Source of the DNA: Marinilabilia salmonicolor JCM 21150 | GTDB lineage: Bacteria; Bacteroidota; Bacteroidia; Bacteroidales; Marinilabiliaceae | Direction of reading: 5' to 3' | NCBI RefSeq assembly: GCF_000259075.1 | Contig: NZ_AJKI01000027.1 | Coordinates: forward strand, 33,799-97,798 | Length of the DNA: 64,000 nt | In this document: positions 42,572 through 51,607 of the stretch, piece by piece | Layout: the number at the start of each line of letters is the position of its first letter | How positions within the stretch are numbered: position 1 is the stretch's first letter | Notes under the pieces: generated by a model | Database searches by the model: none | What the model saw: only the letters and a program-made list of their open reading frames with translations | Told to the model about the DNA's origin: nothing | Translations under genes and position numbers: made by a program

Positions 42572-44485
42572 TTACAAGACTTTTACCTTCCCAAAATACT
42601 CCATTACCATATTCAAATTTCCTTCTAAGGTTTCAGGTGAACACACCATCTGCACATTCTCAGGTTTTTCGTAAATAGTAGTATAACCAGGTAGAACCTC
42701 CAATTCACCTGAATCAGCTTTTTGATAAAGCTCCGGCTTTTGATTTTTACAGTATTCCAGGGAAGCATCCATATAAATCACATGAAACCGTTCTTCGCCA
42801 ACAATCTCTTGCACCTGTCGCCGTGTTTCTGCTTTTGGTGAAATAAAAGAACAAATGGTAATAATTCCCTGTTCGTTCAGCATGCGGCAGACATGAGCTA
42901 CACGACGCAAATGCTCAGCCCGATCGCTGCTAGTGAAATCCAACTCATGAGATAGACCTGCGCGAATTGTGATTCCATCAAAAACAACAACTGTTTTTCC
43001 TTCATCGAACAAACGTTTTTCTAACGAATAAGCCAACTCTCTCTTGCCGCTTCCATGTAATCCGGTAATCCAGATGGTATGTCCCTTCTGTCCATATCGT
43101 TTCTCACGTTCTTCTGTAGTAATCAGACTTTCGCCACGATTCATTTTTTCACGATCCATTTCTGTAATTCGTGATGGCAACTCATCGGCATTAACCTTGT
43201 CGATAATCATACCTACAGCCACGGTATTGTGACTAATTGGGTCAATCAATACAAACGCTCCCGTATGATGATTCTTTTTATACGGATCAAAAAGCAAAGG
43301 TTTCATGGTGGTCATCACCATTCTACCTATCTCATTCAATGCCAACACATTAATCTCCTTCTTCTCCAGGGTATTGACATCTATCTGATAGCGCAATTGA
43401 TCAAAGCGAACCTTGGTTTTATTGGTATTGTGCTTGATGATTAATTGAGCAGAAGGGTCCATTGGTTCTTCATCCATCCAGACCACCATTGCCTCAAAGT
43501 GACGCTCCAGCCGGGGCTGATTGTCGGTATGTACCAACATCTCGCCACGACTGATGTCAATTTCATCTTCCAGTGTCAGCGTTACCGATTGAGGCGGAAA
43601 AGCTTTTTCAAGTTCCCCATCATAAGTAATGATTTCTTTAACCTTCGATTGTTTTCTGGATGGCAAGGCCATAACTTCATCCCCGCGCTTCACGATACCG
43701 GAAGCAACCTTACCTGAGAAACCTCTGAAATCCCTATCCGGTCGCTGTACATATTGTACAGGGAAGCGGAAATCCTCAAAATTCCGGTCGCTACTAATGT
43801 GGACAGTCTCCAGAAAGTCAAGCATACACTTACCCTGATACCAGGGCATGTGTTCACTTTCGTCCACCACATTGTCACCATTCAAGGCAGACATAGGAAT
43901 ATATTCCACATCCGGAATATCCAACTGTGCCACAAAATCCTCATAATCTGCCCGGATTTTTTCAAATACTTCCTGTTTGTAATCAACCAGGTCCATTTTA
44001 TTAACCGCCAACACTACATGTTGAATTCCCAGCAGGTTAACAAGAAAAGTATGCCGCCTGGTCTGTGTGATTACTCCCTTGGTGGCATCAATCAGGATAA
44101 TAGCCAGGTTAGCAGTAGAAGCCCCCGTCACCATATTCCGGGTGTATTGCTCATGCCCGGGAGTATCAGCAATAATAAACTTACGCTTGTTGGTATTAAA
44201 ATAGCGGTAAGCCACATCAATGGTGATGCCTTGTTCGCGTTCTGCTTTAAGACCGTCTAACAGCAAAGCATAATCGATATTCTCACCGGCATGGCCAACG
44301 CGTTTGCTGTCTGTTTCCAGAGCGGCTAACTGGTCTTCATAAATGCGTTTGCTATCGAAGAGAAGTCGTCCAATTAATGTTGACTTCCCATCATCAACTG
44401 ATCCTGCAGTTAATAAACGCAATAAGTCTTTTTGCTCGTCTTGAGCTAAAAATGCTTGTATATCTAAGTCTGATTTTCCCGTCAT
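42572..44485 (-). CDS. cysN: Sulfate adenylyltransferase subunit 1 fused to a degenerate APS kinase domain
   Basis: A 637-residue CysN-CysC fusion. Residues 1-430 form the GTPase subunit of ATP sulfurylase: P-loop [15 protein letters not shown] (28-36), [25 protein letters not shown], plus two beta-barrel domains. It drives APS formation with CysD. Residues about 470-637 are an APS-kinase fold, but the P-loop reads [11 protein letters not shown] (K481 followed by R482 instead of Ser/Thr) and the catalytic DGDN motif reads DGIT (503-506), while FISP is kept. The kinase part is thus probably inactive; an intact cysC lies nearby. It forms a gene group with cysD across R1 copy E. Confidence 0.93.
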   Translation of the reverse strand: MTGKSDLDIQAFLAQDEQKDLLRLLTAGSVDDGKSTLIGRLLFDSKRIYEDQLAALETDSKRVGHAGENIDYALLLDGLKAEREQGITIDVAYRYFNTNKRKFIIADTPGHEQYTRNMVTGASTANLAIILIDATKGVITQTRRHTFLVNLLGIQHVVLAVNKMDLVDYKQEVFEKIRADYEDFVAQLDIPDVEYIPMSALNGDNVVDESEHMPWYQGKCMLDFLETVHISSDRNFEDFRFPVQYVQRPDRDFRGFSGKVASGIVKRGDEVMALPSRKQSKVKEIITYDGELEKAFPPQSVTLTLEDEIDISRGEMLVHTDNQPRLERHFEAMVVWMDEEPMDPSAQLIIKHNTNKTKVRFDQLRYQIDVNTLEKKEINVLALNEIGRMVMTTMKPLLFDPYKKNHHTGAFVLIDPISHNTVAVGMIIDKVNADELPSRITEMDREKMNRGESLITTEEREKRYGQKGHTIWITGLHGSGKRELAYSLEKRLFDEGKTVVVFDGITIRAGLSHELDFTSSDRAEHLRRVAHVCRMLNEQGIITICSFISPKAETRRQVQEIVGEERFHVIYMDASLEYCKNQKPELYQKADSGELEVLPGYTTIYEKPENVQMVCSPETLEGNLNMVMEYFGKVKVL

Positions 44486-44509
44486 GGTGATAAAAGTAAT
44501 TTTTATTTT

Positions 44510-44700
44510 TTAAATTTTCTTTTTGGCATTACTCCAAAAAGAAACAAAAAAGTCTAGTCCGCTTAAACCTATCGACCCGCATCAGGCTTAATTTCCGGCC
44601 ATTGCACAAGGCCGTGAACGTCACCCATTAAGCCTTCTCGTAGCCGCCGGTCCGGAAAGCGGACGGGGCCATCCCGCCGTTCAAATTAAAATTTTCGCAG
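44510..44700 (+). repeat. R1 multi-hairpin intergenic repeat, copy E
   Basis: Lies 3' of cysD. The leader hairpin is TTTCTTTTTGG / CCAAAAAGAAA. The closing stem is GTCCGCTT (44557-44564) with AAGCGGAC (44657-44664). The inner stem is the alternative AGGCTTAAT / ATTAAGCCT, perfectly paired. The remaining 100 bp to cysD show nothing recognisable. Confidence 0.8.
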
Positions 44701-44800
44701 CGGAGTAAATGCTTCTAATAAAATTTGAGTAAACTTGTGATACCGTGGTAAACTATCCGCCTTAGCCTTAACCTCAGTTAGCCATTTATCACCTATTTGC

Positions 44801-45706
44801 TTAGAAATACCCCTCCCTCTTCTTCTGCTCCATACTCCCTTCCTGATCAAAATCTATAACACGGGTAGTTCGTTCAGAAAGTGTTGTGGTCATCATCTCC
44901 TCAACGATTTTTTCGATGGTATTGGCTTCTGACTCTACAGCACCTGTTAAAGGGTAACAGCCCAGGGTCCTAAAACGGACCATTTTCATTTCCGCTTTCT
45001 CTGCAAGTTCTTTTGGCATACGCTCGTCATCAACAAGAACTAGAGCACCATTGTATTCAACAACAGGACGTTCTTTTGCATAATAGAGCGGTACAATGGG
45101 GATATTCTCCAGTCGGATGTATTGCCAGATATCCAGTTCAGTCCAGTTGCTTAACGGAAAGACACGAATGGACTCTCCCTGATGGACTTCCGCATTAAAA
45201 ACATCCCACAACTCGGGACGTTGATTCTTTGGATCCCACTGATGGTATTTATCTCTAAAAGAAAAAATCCGTTCTTTGGCACGGGATTTTTCCTCATCAC
45301 GGCGGGCACCCCCGAAAGCAGCATCAAATCCGTGTTTTGTCAGGCCTTCGAGAAGAGCCTGTGTTTTCATGGTGTCGGTATGTACTTTACTTCCGTGTGT
45401 AAACGGACCAACTCCGGATTCAAATCCTTTTTTATTGTAATGAACTATCAAATCCCAGTTATTTTCTTTGGCATAATTGTCCCGGAATTCAATCATCTCC
45501 TTAAACTTCCACTTGCTGTCAATATGCATCAACGGGAACGGCACTTTCCCGGGATAAAAAGCTTTCTCAGCGAGTCGCACCATTACTGATGAATCCTTTC
45601 CGATGGAATAGAGCATCACCGGATTGGAAAATTCCGCTGCGACTTCACGTATGATATGTATGGCTTCGGCTTCTAGTTCCTGTAAGTGTGATAGGTTGTA
45701 TTGCAT
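44801..45706 (-). CDS. cysD: Sulfate adenylyltransferase subunit 2
   Basis: A 301-residue N-type ATP pyrophosphatase that adenylylates sulfate to APS together with CysN. Signatures: [20 protein letters not shown] (PP-loop SxGKDS), [32 protein letters not shown] and [11 protein letters not shown]. Length is standard. No sulfite or PAPS reductase is in the window, which favours use of activated sulfate for sulfation. Confidence 0.96.
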   Translation of the reverse strand: MQYNLSHLQELEAEAIHIIREVAAEFSNPVMLYSIGKDSSVMVRLAEKAFYPGKVPFPLMHIDSKWKFKEMIEFRDNYAKENNWDLIVHYNKKGFESGVGPFTHGSKVHTDTMKTQALLEGLTKHGFDAAFGGARRDEEKSRAKERIFSFRDKYHQWDPKNQRPELWDVFNAEVHQGESIRVFPLSNWTELDIWQYIRLENIPIVPLYYAKERPVVEYNGALVLVDDERMPKELAEKAEMKMVRFRTLGCYPLTGAVESEANTIEKIVEEMMTTTLSERTTRVIDFDQEGSMEQKKREGYF

Positions 45707-45846
45707 ATGATGTGGTCTGTTGGTGTGGTGGTTGATTGGTGTATTGGTTAATTAGTGGATTGGTTCCATGTGCAATTAGAGATCCGCTATGTGACAAATG
45801 AACCTTCTAACATATTGACAAATTAACCAATTGACCTATTAACTAA

Positions 45847-46452
45847 TTAACAATTTCCTTTAATCTCAGGCTCCAATAATGCCATAATCTTTTCGATACT
45901 TTCCACTACTGTACAATTAGATGTATCTAAATCCAAAGCGGGATTTTCAGGAGCTTCGAAAGGAGAAGAAATGCCTGTAAAATCCTTTATTTCGCCTTTT
46001 CTGGCTTTAGCATATAAACCTTTGGTGTCTCTATTTTCACATACCTCCAAAGGTGGATTTACGAAAATTTCTATGAAATTCTCTTCTCCAATGATAGACA
46101 TGGCCTGTTTACGGATTTCATTGGTAGGGCTGATGAAAGCGGCAAGCGTAATGACCCCGCAATTCAGGAATAGTTTACAGACTTCGGCTATACGACGAAT
46201 ATTCTCCACCCGGTCTTCTTCTGAAAAGCCCAAATTATTATTAATTCCGGTACGGATGTTATCCCCATCCAATAGTTTACACAAAAAACCCTTTTCATAT
46301 AGAACTTTCTCCAGCGCAGAAGCAAGGGTGCTTTTTCCCGAACCGGACAGGCCTGTAAACCAAACAACTTTTGATTTTTGATTGATTAATTTCTCCCGAT
46401 CCTCTCTGGTCAGGGTTTTGTCAAAAATAGGGTAAATGTGCTCTTTATGCAT
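45847..46452 (-). CDS. cysC: Adenylylsulfate (APS) kinase
   Basis: A 201-residue kinase phosphorylating APS to PAPS, the sulfate donor of sulfotransferases. All motifs are canonical: P-loop GLSGSGKSTLA, LLDGDNIRTGINNNLGFS (DGDN catalytic motif), EDRVENIRRIAEV, AAFISPTNEIR and the GKYAKA-like GLYAKARKGEIKDFTG. It complements the fused kinase domain of CysN, which has lost two of these motifs. Upstream of cysD and downstream of the DUF2061 gene. The gap to cysD (45707-45846) holds TTGGTTAATTAG-like low-complexity words. Confidence 0.95.
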   Translation of the reverse strand: MHKEHIYPIFDKTLTREDREKLINQKSKVVWFTGLSGSGKSTLASALEKVLYEKGFLCKLLDGDNIRTGINNNLGFSEEDRVENIRRIAEVCKLFLNCGVITLAAFISPTNEIRKQAMSIIGEENFIEIFVNPPLEVCENRDTKGLYAKARKGEIKDFTGISSPFEAPENPALDLDTSNCTVVESIEKIMALLEPEIKGNC

Positions 46453-46487
46453 TGTCTTGTTGCTTGATATTTGTTGCTAGGAACTGG

Positions 46488-46736
46488 TTATATTAATTTA
46501 TTCTTGCTCGGTGGCTTTTTATTCTCTTCAGTATGAACTACTCCAAATGTTGAATGATACCATGCTCTTTCGTGCAGGTAATAAAATACTAATTTAATTA
46601 TCACATCCAATGCCCCTATTGACATTCCCAACTCCATCTTCCCGGTCATGATCCATGCAATAATGCCCGTTGTTATGGACGCAATAATGCGCCATGTAAA
46701 GGCTTTTGCTATGTGTCTTTTCTTTTTTACAGTCAT
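46488..46736 (-). CDS. DUF2061 small membrane protein
   Basis: An 82-residue protein with two membrane helices (TWRIIASITTGIIAWIMTG and SIGALDVIIKLVFYYLHE) and the DUF2061 ending YYLHERAWYHSTFG. This family is often found beside cysC/cysD genes, as here (35 bp upstream of cysC), and is suspected of a role in sulfate or sulfonate handling, but no activity is established. Confidence 0.85.
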   Translation of the reverse strand: MTVKKKRHIAKAFTWRIIASITTGIIAWIMTGKMELGMSIGALDVIIKLVFYYLHERAWYHSTFGVVHTEENKKPPSKNKLI

Positions 46737-46757
46737 TTTCTAAAATCGTATCTCTCT

Positions 46758-47850
46758 TTACTGGTTCCTCCTCAAAACAATCCACCGCTTAAAGAAAGGA
46801 TCATCCAGTTCGTATCCGTTATTTGTTTTGATCACACAACCGGTGACCATCAATCTTTTCAGACTGCTGTAAACGGTACTGGCGGGGCCAATATCGGCCT
46901 GGTGCGACAGGGGGCTTATTTCTGCATCATCGCGGAGTGCCATAAAAGTAATGGTTTGCTTATCCGTTTGATTAAAAGTAGTCCAGAGTCGTTCATAATC
47001 ATGATCATGAAGATGAATAATCTCTTCAACAGCTTTATTAACGATATTTTGATTCGTGGAATTATCATCAAGCAGGTTCCACATATTGTATGCAAGTTGT
47101 TGCGTATAATAGGGATGTCCTTCGGTTATTTCAAGTATATCCCCCGCTATTATCTCTGCATCATCAGAAACATTTGCAAACTTATCGCTCAAATATTTTT
47201 GAAAATGCTTCTTTTCAATTTTTTCAAGCGGAAAAAGAATTCCAAAATGATAAAAAGGAGATTTTTTATCCTCAAAAATTTCACGCATTAGGGATTCCTG
47301 ACTTCCCAACAGCACATAATTCAACATTTGATGCTGCTGCATGATGGCCCTTAACTTTTTATCCATCCCGGGTCCAAGCTTCAGAATATCCTGAAACTCA
47401 TCCAGTACAACAACCGGACGGTTCTTTGCATTACCAATCTTGTCCAGCAAATTAAAAACATCCTCAAGTAAAGGAGTCTCAGCTTCTTTGGCCTGAAATG
47501 ATATATCTACCTCGTTGTTAAGAGGATTCAGGGTAATATTCGGAATAATTCAAAAATGACTGATCAACTGTCGGAGTTTTTCTCCGGGCCAAACCCTGTA
47601 AATCCGTTTAAGCAACTGGGCAGCAAAATCACTTACCGAATTGCTCAATTGCACATCCAGGTAAATCACTTTACGGTCAGATTCGGCAATGACCTTCTTT
47701 ATTAAACTGGTTTTCCCGAAACGCCGCGGACTAATAATAATCAGGTGATTACTACTATCCAGGGTTTTGATAACAAATTCCAGTTCTTTTTTACGGTTGG
47801 TAAAAAAGGAATCTGCGACTACACTTCCAAAATTTGAAGGGGTTGGTCAT
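46758..47850 (-). pseudogene. ATPase gene (archaeal-type ATPase family) broken by a frameshift and a stop
   Basis: Read from ATG 47850 the start MTNPFKF changes frame at a four-A/T run (47829-47832): one extra base separates it from GSVVADSFFTNRKKELEFVI. The frame then has Walker A SPRRFGKTSLIKK, continues to an in-frame TGA at 47550-47552 (after RQLISHF), and resumes as IIPNITLNPLNNEVDISF, Walker B RPVVVLDEFQDI and the C-terminal winged-helix region. The residual open part from 46758 to 47450 is 230 residues. Both lesions would have to be repaired to give a typical ~360-residue ATPase of the PF01637-like group. Confidence 0.8.
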
Positions 47851-47933
47851 TTGTTTTTGCGAGATTTTTCGCAATATAAATTGATTATTGTAAATAACTA
47901 AATCTGTGCAGATTTAAAAAGGAATTTCACGTA

Positions 47934-48500
47934 AATTTTCTTTTTGGCATTCCGCGTGTCGCCGAAGCTTTAGCGGAGGCACTGCCCCAAAAAACAAAAA
48001 AGTCTAGTCCGCTTAAACCTATCAGCCCGCGAAAACCAAAATTTTCCGGCCCTAATGTCGTATCACGAATAAAATATTGCACCAAACATTGTTGTTTTTT
48101 GTTTTTTATTCATGAAAAAAAGATTCACGTAGCTAAGGCTATTCTTACTTTTCCTCATTGCTAAAAAATCAAAAAACAACTTCAACTTATACATTATTTT
48201 ATACATGAAACGACACTCGCACAAGGCTCCTAAAATTCGCCCATTTTGGCTTCCCGCCATCCTCCGGCCCGGAAAGCGGACAGGCCGACCCGCCGTTCAA
48301 ATAGTAAATCGTTAATTAACCAAGAAAAATGCATTTTATTAGCTATATTCTACCTGATACACCTACGGTCGCAAACTTTGTTTCCTGATGCCTTAGTTGT
48401 GCGCTGCGAATTCAAACAGAGACGATTTTTCGATTAAACAACCTTGTTTTTAGGCTTACCTGCCAAGGTCTGGGGTGCATTCAAGCTTGAAAACAACTTC
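47934..48500 (+). repeat. R1 multi-hairpin intergenic repeat, copy F (two insertions)
   Basis: Lies 3' of wzz. The closing stem is GTCCGCTT (48007-48014) with AAGCGGAC (48274-48281). A ~33-bp insertion (CGCGTGTCGCCGAAGC, then TTTAGCGGAGGCA) fills the loop of the leader hairpin, and an M2 element (48054-48217) fills the apical loop. A tail (GACGATTTTTCGAT, then AACCTTGTTTTTAGGC, 48413-48493) is shared with copies G and H. No gene lies in 47851-48622. Confidence 0.8.
48054..48217 (+). mobile_element. M2 element nested in R1 copy F
   Basis: A 164-bp element with ends AATGTCGTATCACG and TGAAACGACACT and the same core hairpin (ATTCACGTAGCTAAGGCTAT) as the copies at 15438 and 51002. Confidence 0.75.
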
Positions 48501-48622
48501 AACAGATAAATAATTTTACCTGAAGCGAGACTAACGCAAGCCTACTATAATTAGTCCATATTACCTTACAATTAACAGCTTTTAAACCTAATAGCCAAGA
48601 GCTATGAACTAACAGTTAACCC

Positions 48623-49756
48623 CTACCACGCCTCCTTCATCTTCCTCCATTCCATTCCTCCAAACACAAGTCCACCCCCAAGCAAAGCACCCACAAAAAC
48701 ACTAATTATCAATATCATTAAGCGTCTGGGAGCCGACTTTTCAATAGGCACTTTCACCGGCTCAATAATAGAAAAAGCAGGGGTATCTTTTTTCACAGCA
48801 ATCTCGGCCTGTTCTTTTTGTTCGGCCAGACTCTGATAAACCTGAGACGCCAGATTGTAGGTATCGCTCAGTTCCTGGTAGCGAATATTGGTACGTTCCT
48901 CAATGATGTTGCGGTTACGATCGCGGTATTCAAAAAAGGCTTCACGGGCTGTTTCGAATTCAGCCTTTTTTTCTTTAAGGCGGGCTTCAATAAACTCAAG
49001 ATTCTGTGTTGCCTGTCGGGTTTTGTATTCGATGATGTATTTTTGAAGGAGTTCAACCGTCTTTTGGGTAACCTGAGCAGTAAGCAGAGGTTCCTCTAGT
49101 TCTGCACCGATGGTTACCAGTCCTGTTTCATTGTCCACCGAAACAGTTACCACTTCACTCATTGATTTAAGTATTTCCGTCTCCTCCTCTGAAAGTCTTG
49201 TAACATCAATGGTCGATTTTCCGACAACTCCTGCAGAGATTCTCTTATCCTCTCCTGTCAAAGCATTCTTGATGGTCCAGGGCAAACGAAGTGTGTATTT
49301 CATCACAGAAGCCCAAAAACCCGGAATGGAATCCTGCAACCGCTGCTCATAAATGGATTTGGGATCATCTTCTTCCTCAAAATCAAAGGGCTGATGAACC
49401 AATTCGTTGAGGAATGGATAGCTGTTTATTACACGTGGATACAAATCCGGCTGAATGCCTGAAGCACTCCCCATCATGGAGCCCAGGTTAATCCCTGCCA
49501 TACTTGCCAGTCCGCCGAGGCCACCCAGGTCGGTTTTGCCTTCTGCCTGAGGCAAAATAGTTGCTGAAGCGGTGTATTTCACCGGACTTAAAATAGCGAC
49601 CAACAAACCAATAACAACAGCAACGGCAATAGAATACCAGATGGTTTTGCGGTTATCCCAGATGGTGTGGGCGAGGGCTATGAGGTCTATTTCGTCGTCT
49701 TTGATGATTGGTCTATCTGTTTTGTTCACAGAATTTTCTTTGGTGGTTTGTTCCAT
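48623..49756 (-). CDS. Wzz-type polysaccharide chain-length determinant
   Basis: A 377-residue polysaccharide co-polymerase. There is an N-terminal membrane helix (IWYSIAVAVVIGLLVAILSP), a periplasmic Wzz domain (KYTASATILPQ, a glycine-rich GGLGGLASMAGINLGSMMG stretch), coiled-coil helices (residues about 225-310, FEFYRDRNRNIIEERTNIRY-like) and a C-terminal helix (LMILIISVFVGALLGGGLVF) with the proline-containing PVKVPIEKSAPRR lead-in. No tyrosine-kinase domain is attached. It would set chain length together with Wzy and connect to Wza. Confidence 0.9.
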   Translation of the reverse strand: MEQTTKENSVNKTDRPIIKDDEIDLIALAHTIWDNRKTIWYSIAVAVVIGLLVAILSPVKYTASATILPQAEGKTDLGGLGGLASMAGINLGSMMGSASGIQPDLYPRVINSYPFLNELVHQPFDFEEEDDPKSIYEQRLQDSIPGFWASVMKYTLRLPWTIKNALTGEDKRISAGVVGKSTIDVTRLSEEETEILKSMSEVVTVSVDNETGLVTIGAELEEPLLTAQVTQKTVELLQKYIIEYKTRQATQNLEFIEARLKEKKAEFETAREAFFEYRDRNRNIIEERTNIRYQELSDTYNLASQVYQSLAEQKEQAEIAVKKDTPAFSIIEPVKVPIEKSAPRRLMILIISVFVGALLGGGLVFGGMEWRKMKEAW

Positions 49757-49837
49757 GAATTATGGTGTATGATAATAAATTGTTTTTCCTAAATTACAAC
49801 TTTCTGTAATTGCTGATTGAAGAAAATTTCATATTAT

Positions 49838-50125
49838 TTTTCTTTTTGGCATTACCCCAAAAAGAACGAAAAAGGGCTAGTCCGCTTAAACCTATCCATC
49901 CGCGAAAGCCAAAATTTCCGGCCATTGCGCAAGGCTCCTAAAATTCGCCCATTTTGGCTTTCCTCCATCCGCCGGCCCGGAAAGCGGACAGGCCTACGCG
50001 CCGTTTAAATAGTTACATCCCTTCTATAAAAAAACAACCACTCAAACAGAGACGATTTTTCGATCAAACAACCTTGTTTTTAGGCTTACCTGCCAAGGTC
50101 GGGAGTAGATTCAAGCTTGAAAACG
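49838..50125 (+). repeat. R1 multi-hairpin intergenic repeat, copy G (uninterrupted)
   Basis: Lies 3' of hepT, its tail ending three bases before the hepT stop codon. The closing stem is GTCCGCTT (49880-49887) with AAGCGGAC (49982-49989). The inner stem GAAAGCCAAAAT / ATTTTGGCTTTC is perfect over 12 bp, and the apex GGCC ... GGC is intact. It is the best reference for the family. Confidence 0.85.
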
Positions 50126-50128
50126 GTT

Positions 50129-50506
50129 TTAATCTTGCTTAAGCGTTGAATGCATCCTCTCCAAAACACCTAACAAAGGTGGAATATCTTCATTGAGCGT
50201 TTTGAAAATGACTTCAGCATCAATATCAAAATAATGGTGAACAATAATATCCCTCATCCCCATAGCTTGTCTCCAGTCAATTTCGGTATATTTACTCAAC
50301 AATTGTTTATTAGTAATCTTGTCAAGATTTTTAATACTTTCTCCAATAGCTGCTAACTTCATGCAGACGCTGTCTAAAATAAGCATTCCTTGTTCTGTCG
50401 ATGAAAAATCATCTGCTGATTGGATATTTTTTGTCCGTTTCTGAACGATATGTATGCTTTCAATGATCTGACCAACGACATTAGAGACCATTTCGTTTTC
50501 AAACAT
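50129..50506 (-). CDS. hepT: HepT-like HEPN ribonuclease toxin (DUF86)
   Basis: A 125-residue all-helical DUF86/HEPN protein with the catalytic RX4HXY motif RDIIVHHY (R85, H90, Y92). Characterised HepT toxins cut RNA and are silenced when the cognate MntA adds AMP to the tyrosine of this motif; that tyrosine is present. The gene overlaps the upstream mntA by eight bases, so the pair is translationally coupled. Full length, unlike the truncated HEPN gene at 26845-27003. It sits between wzz and wza inside the polysaccharide locus. Confidence 0.9.
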   Translation of the reverse strand: MFENEMVSNVVGQIIESIHIVQKRTKNIQSADDFSSTEQGMLILDSVCMKLAAIGESIKNLDKITNKQLLSKYTEIDWRQAMGMRDIIVHHYFDIDAEVIFKTLNEDIPPLLGVLERMHSTLKQD

Positions 50507-50792
50507 TTAATCCTTCTTTTTCGATTCTTTCCTTCAAAAAGCGATTCATTGAATTACGCAGTCTTACCAAATCAACCGGAGTATCAAGTTTTTGCTCCAG
50601 TTTATCTTTTAAATCTGAAAGTTTGAAGAGGCTCAATGCTTCCCCTTCGTAATATATATCAATATCACTTTGTTTTCGGTGTTCACCGCGGGCAACAGAT
50701 CCAAAAATCCCCAGGTTTTTCAGACCGTACAAGGAGCCGTTCTCTTTTTTAAAGGTTGCTAAAAGCTGAATGTATTGTTCTTTGGTTTTCAT
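50499..50792 (-). CDS. mntA: MntA-like nucleotidyltransferase antitoxin
   Basis: A 97-residue minimal nucleotidyltransferase with the GSx10DxD motif GSVARGEHRKQSDIDIY (G31 S32, D43, D45). In HepT-MntA systems this protein transfers AMP to HepT and neutralises it. Antitoxin-first gene order with an eight-base overlap. Confidence 0.9.
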   Translation of the reverse strand: MKTKEQYIQLLATFKKENGSLYGLKNLGIFGSVARGEHRKQSDIDIYYEGEALSLFKLSDLKDKLEQKLDTPVDLVRLRNSMNRFLKERIEKEGLNV

Positions 50793-50894
50793 ACTTGGAA
50801 CATTTTTTCTAAAGGAATTTCACCTTCGTTTTCTTTTTGGCATTCCGCGTGTCGCCGAAGCTTTAGCGGAGGCACTGCCCCAAAAAGAAATAAA

Positions 50895-50952
50895 TTCCGA
50901 TTATGGTTTTTGTGAGTTTATTCACAAAAACTTTACAAAACCTATATCGGAA
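50895..50952. repeat. Small inverted-repeat insertion within R1 copy H
   Basis: TTCCGATTATGGTTTT at the left pairs with AAAACCTATATCGGAA at the right, and TTTTTGTGA with TTCACAAAAA inside. It is absent from the other seven R1 copies. Confidence 0.6.
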
Positions 50953-51001
50953 CTAGTCCGCTTAACCCTATCACCCCGCGAAAACCAAAATTTCCGGCCC
51001 T

Positions 51002-51165
51002 AGTGTCGTATCACGAATAAAATACTGCACCAAGCATTGTTGCTTTTTGTTTTTTATTCATGATAAAAAGATTCACGTAGCTATGGCTATGCTTACTTTT
51101 TCTCATTGCTAAAAAATCAAAAACCAACTTCAGCTTATACATTATTTTATACATGAAACAACACT
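51002..51165 (+). mobile_element. M2 element nested in R1 copy H
   Basis: A 164-bp element with ends AGTGTCGTATCACG and TGAAACAACACT, and the common core hairpin (ATTCACGTAGCTATGGCTAT). Confidence 0.75.
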
Positions 51166-51404
51166 GACGCAAGGCCCCTGAAATTCGCCCATTTTGGCTT
51201 TCCTCAATCCGCCGGCCCGGAAAGCGGACAGGCTTACGCGCCGTTTAAATAGTCACATGCCTTCTATTAAAAACAACCACTCAAACAGAAATGACTTTTC
51301 GACAAAACAACCTTGTTTTTAGGCTTATCTGCCAAGGTCAGGGTGTACATTCAAGCTTGAAAACGGTTTTAAATTATAAGATGAATGCGTTGCGTGTTGC
51401 CGGT

Positions 51405-51602
51405 TCCCCTTTCAGGGGGTCAGGGGGTGTGGGCTGCTGGGATTTGAATTCAAGGTTTTGTATTTCGTGTTCTGAGTTTAGAGTTCAGTTTTTGAATCTA
51501 TCACCTCTATTCCCTACTACCTACTTGCCTATTCTCCTATCAGCTAAGAGCTACGAACCAACAGCTAATTCCAAAGTCCCCTTTCGGGAATTTAGGGGGC
51601 CA
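51405..51602. repeat. P1R-like repeats and low-complexity words 3' of wza
   Basis: CCCCTTTCAGGGGGTCAGGG at 51407 and CCCCTTTCGGGAATTTAGGG at 51579 are P1R-type sequences; the second ends six bases before the wza stop codon. Between them are TTCTGAG- and CTAAGAGCTACGAA-type words and no gene. Confidence 0.5.
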
Positions 51603-51607
51603 TTCTC

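Larger units (their letters stand above)
50829..51367 (+). repeat. R1 multi-hairpin intergenic repeat, copy H (three insertions)
   Basis: Lies 3' of wza. The closing stem is GTCCGCTT (50956-50963) with AAGCGGAC (51222-51229). The leader-hairpin loop carries the same ~33-bp insert as copy F, a separate 58-bp inverted repeat (50895-50952) sits between leader hairpin and main stem, and an M2 element (51002-51165) sits in the apical loop. The tail matches copies F and G. Confidence 0.8.

Noticed and set aside
47550..47552. Selenocysteine or other recoding at the TGA in the ATPase gene
   Set aside because: No SECIS-like hairpin after the TGA, and a second lesion (frameshift) in the same gene makes a pseudogene more likely.
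8632..51367. R1 repeats as integron attC sites (repeats after each gene in one orientation)
   Set aside because: No GTTRRRY/RYYYAAC core sites, no integrase gene, the neighbouring genes are operon or housekeeping genes rather than single cassettes, and the R1 flanks extend far beyond an attC site.
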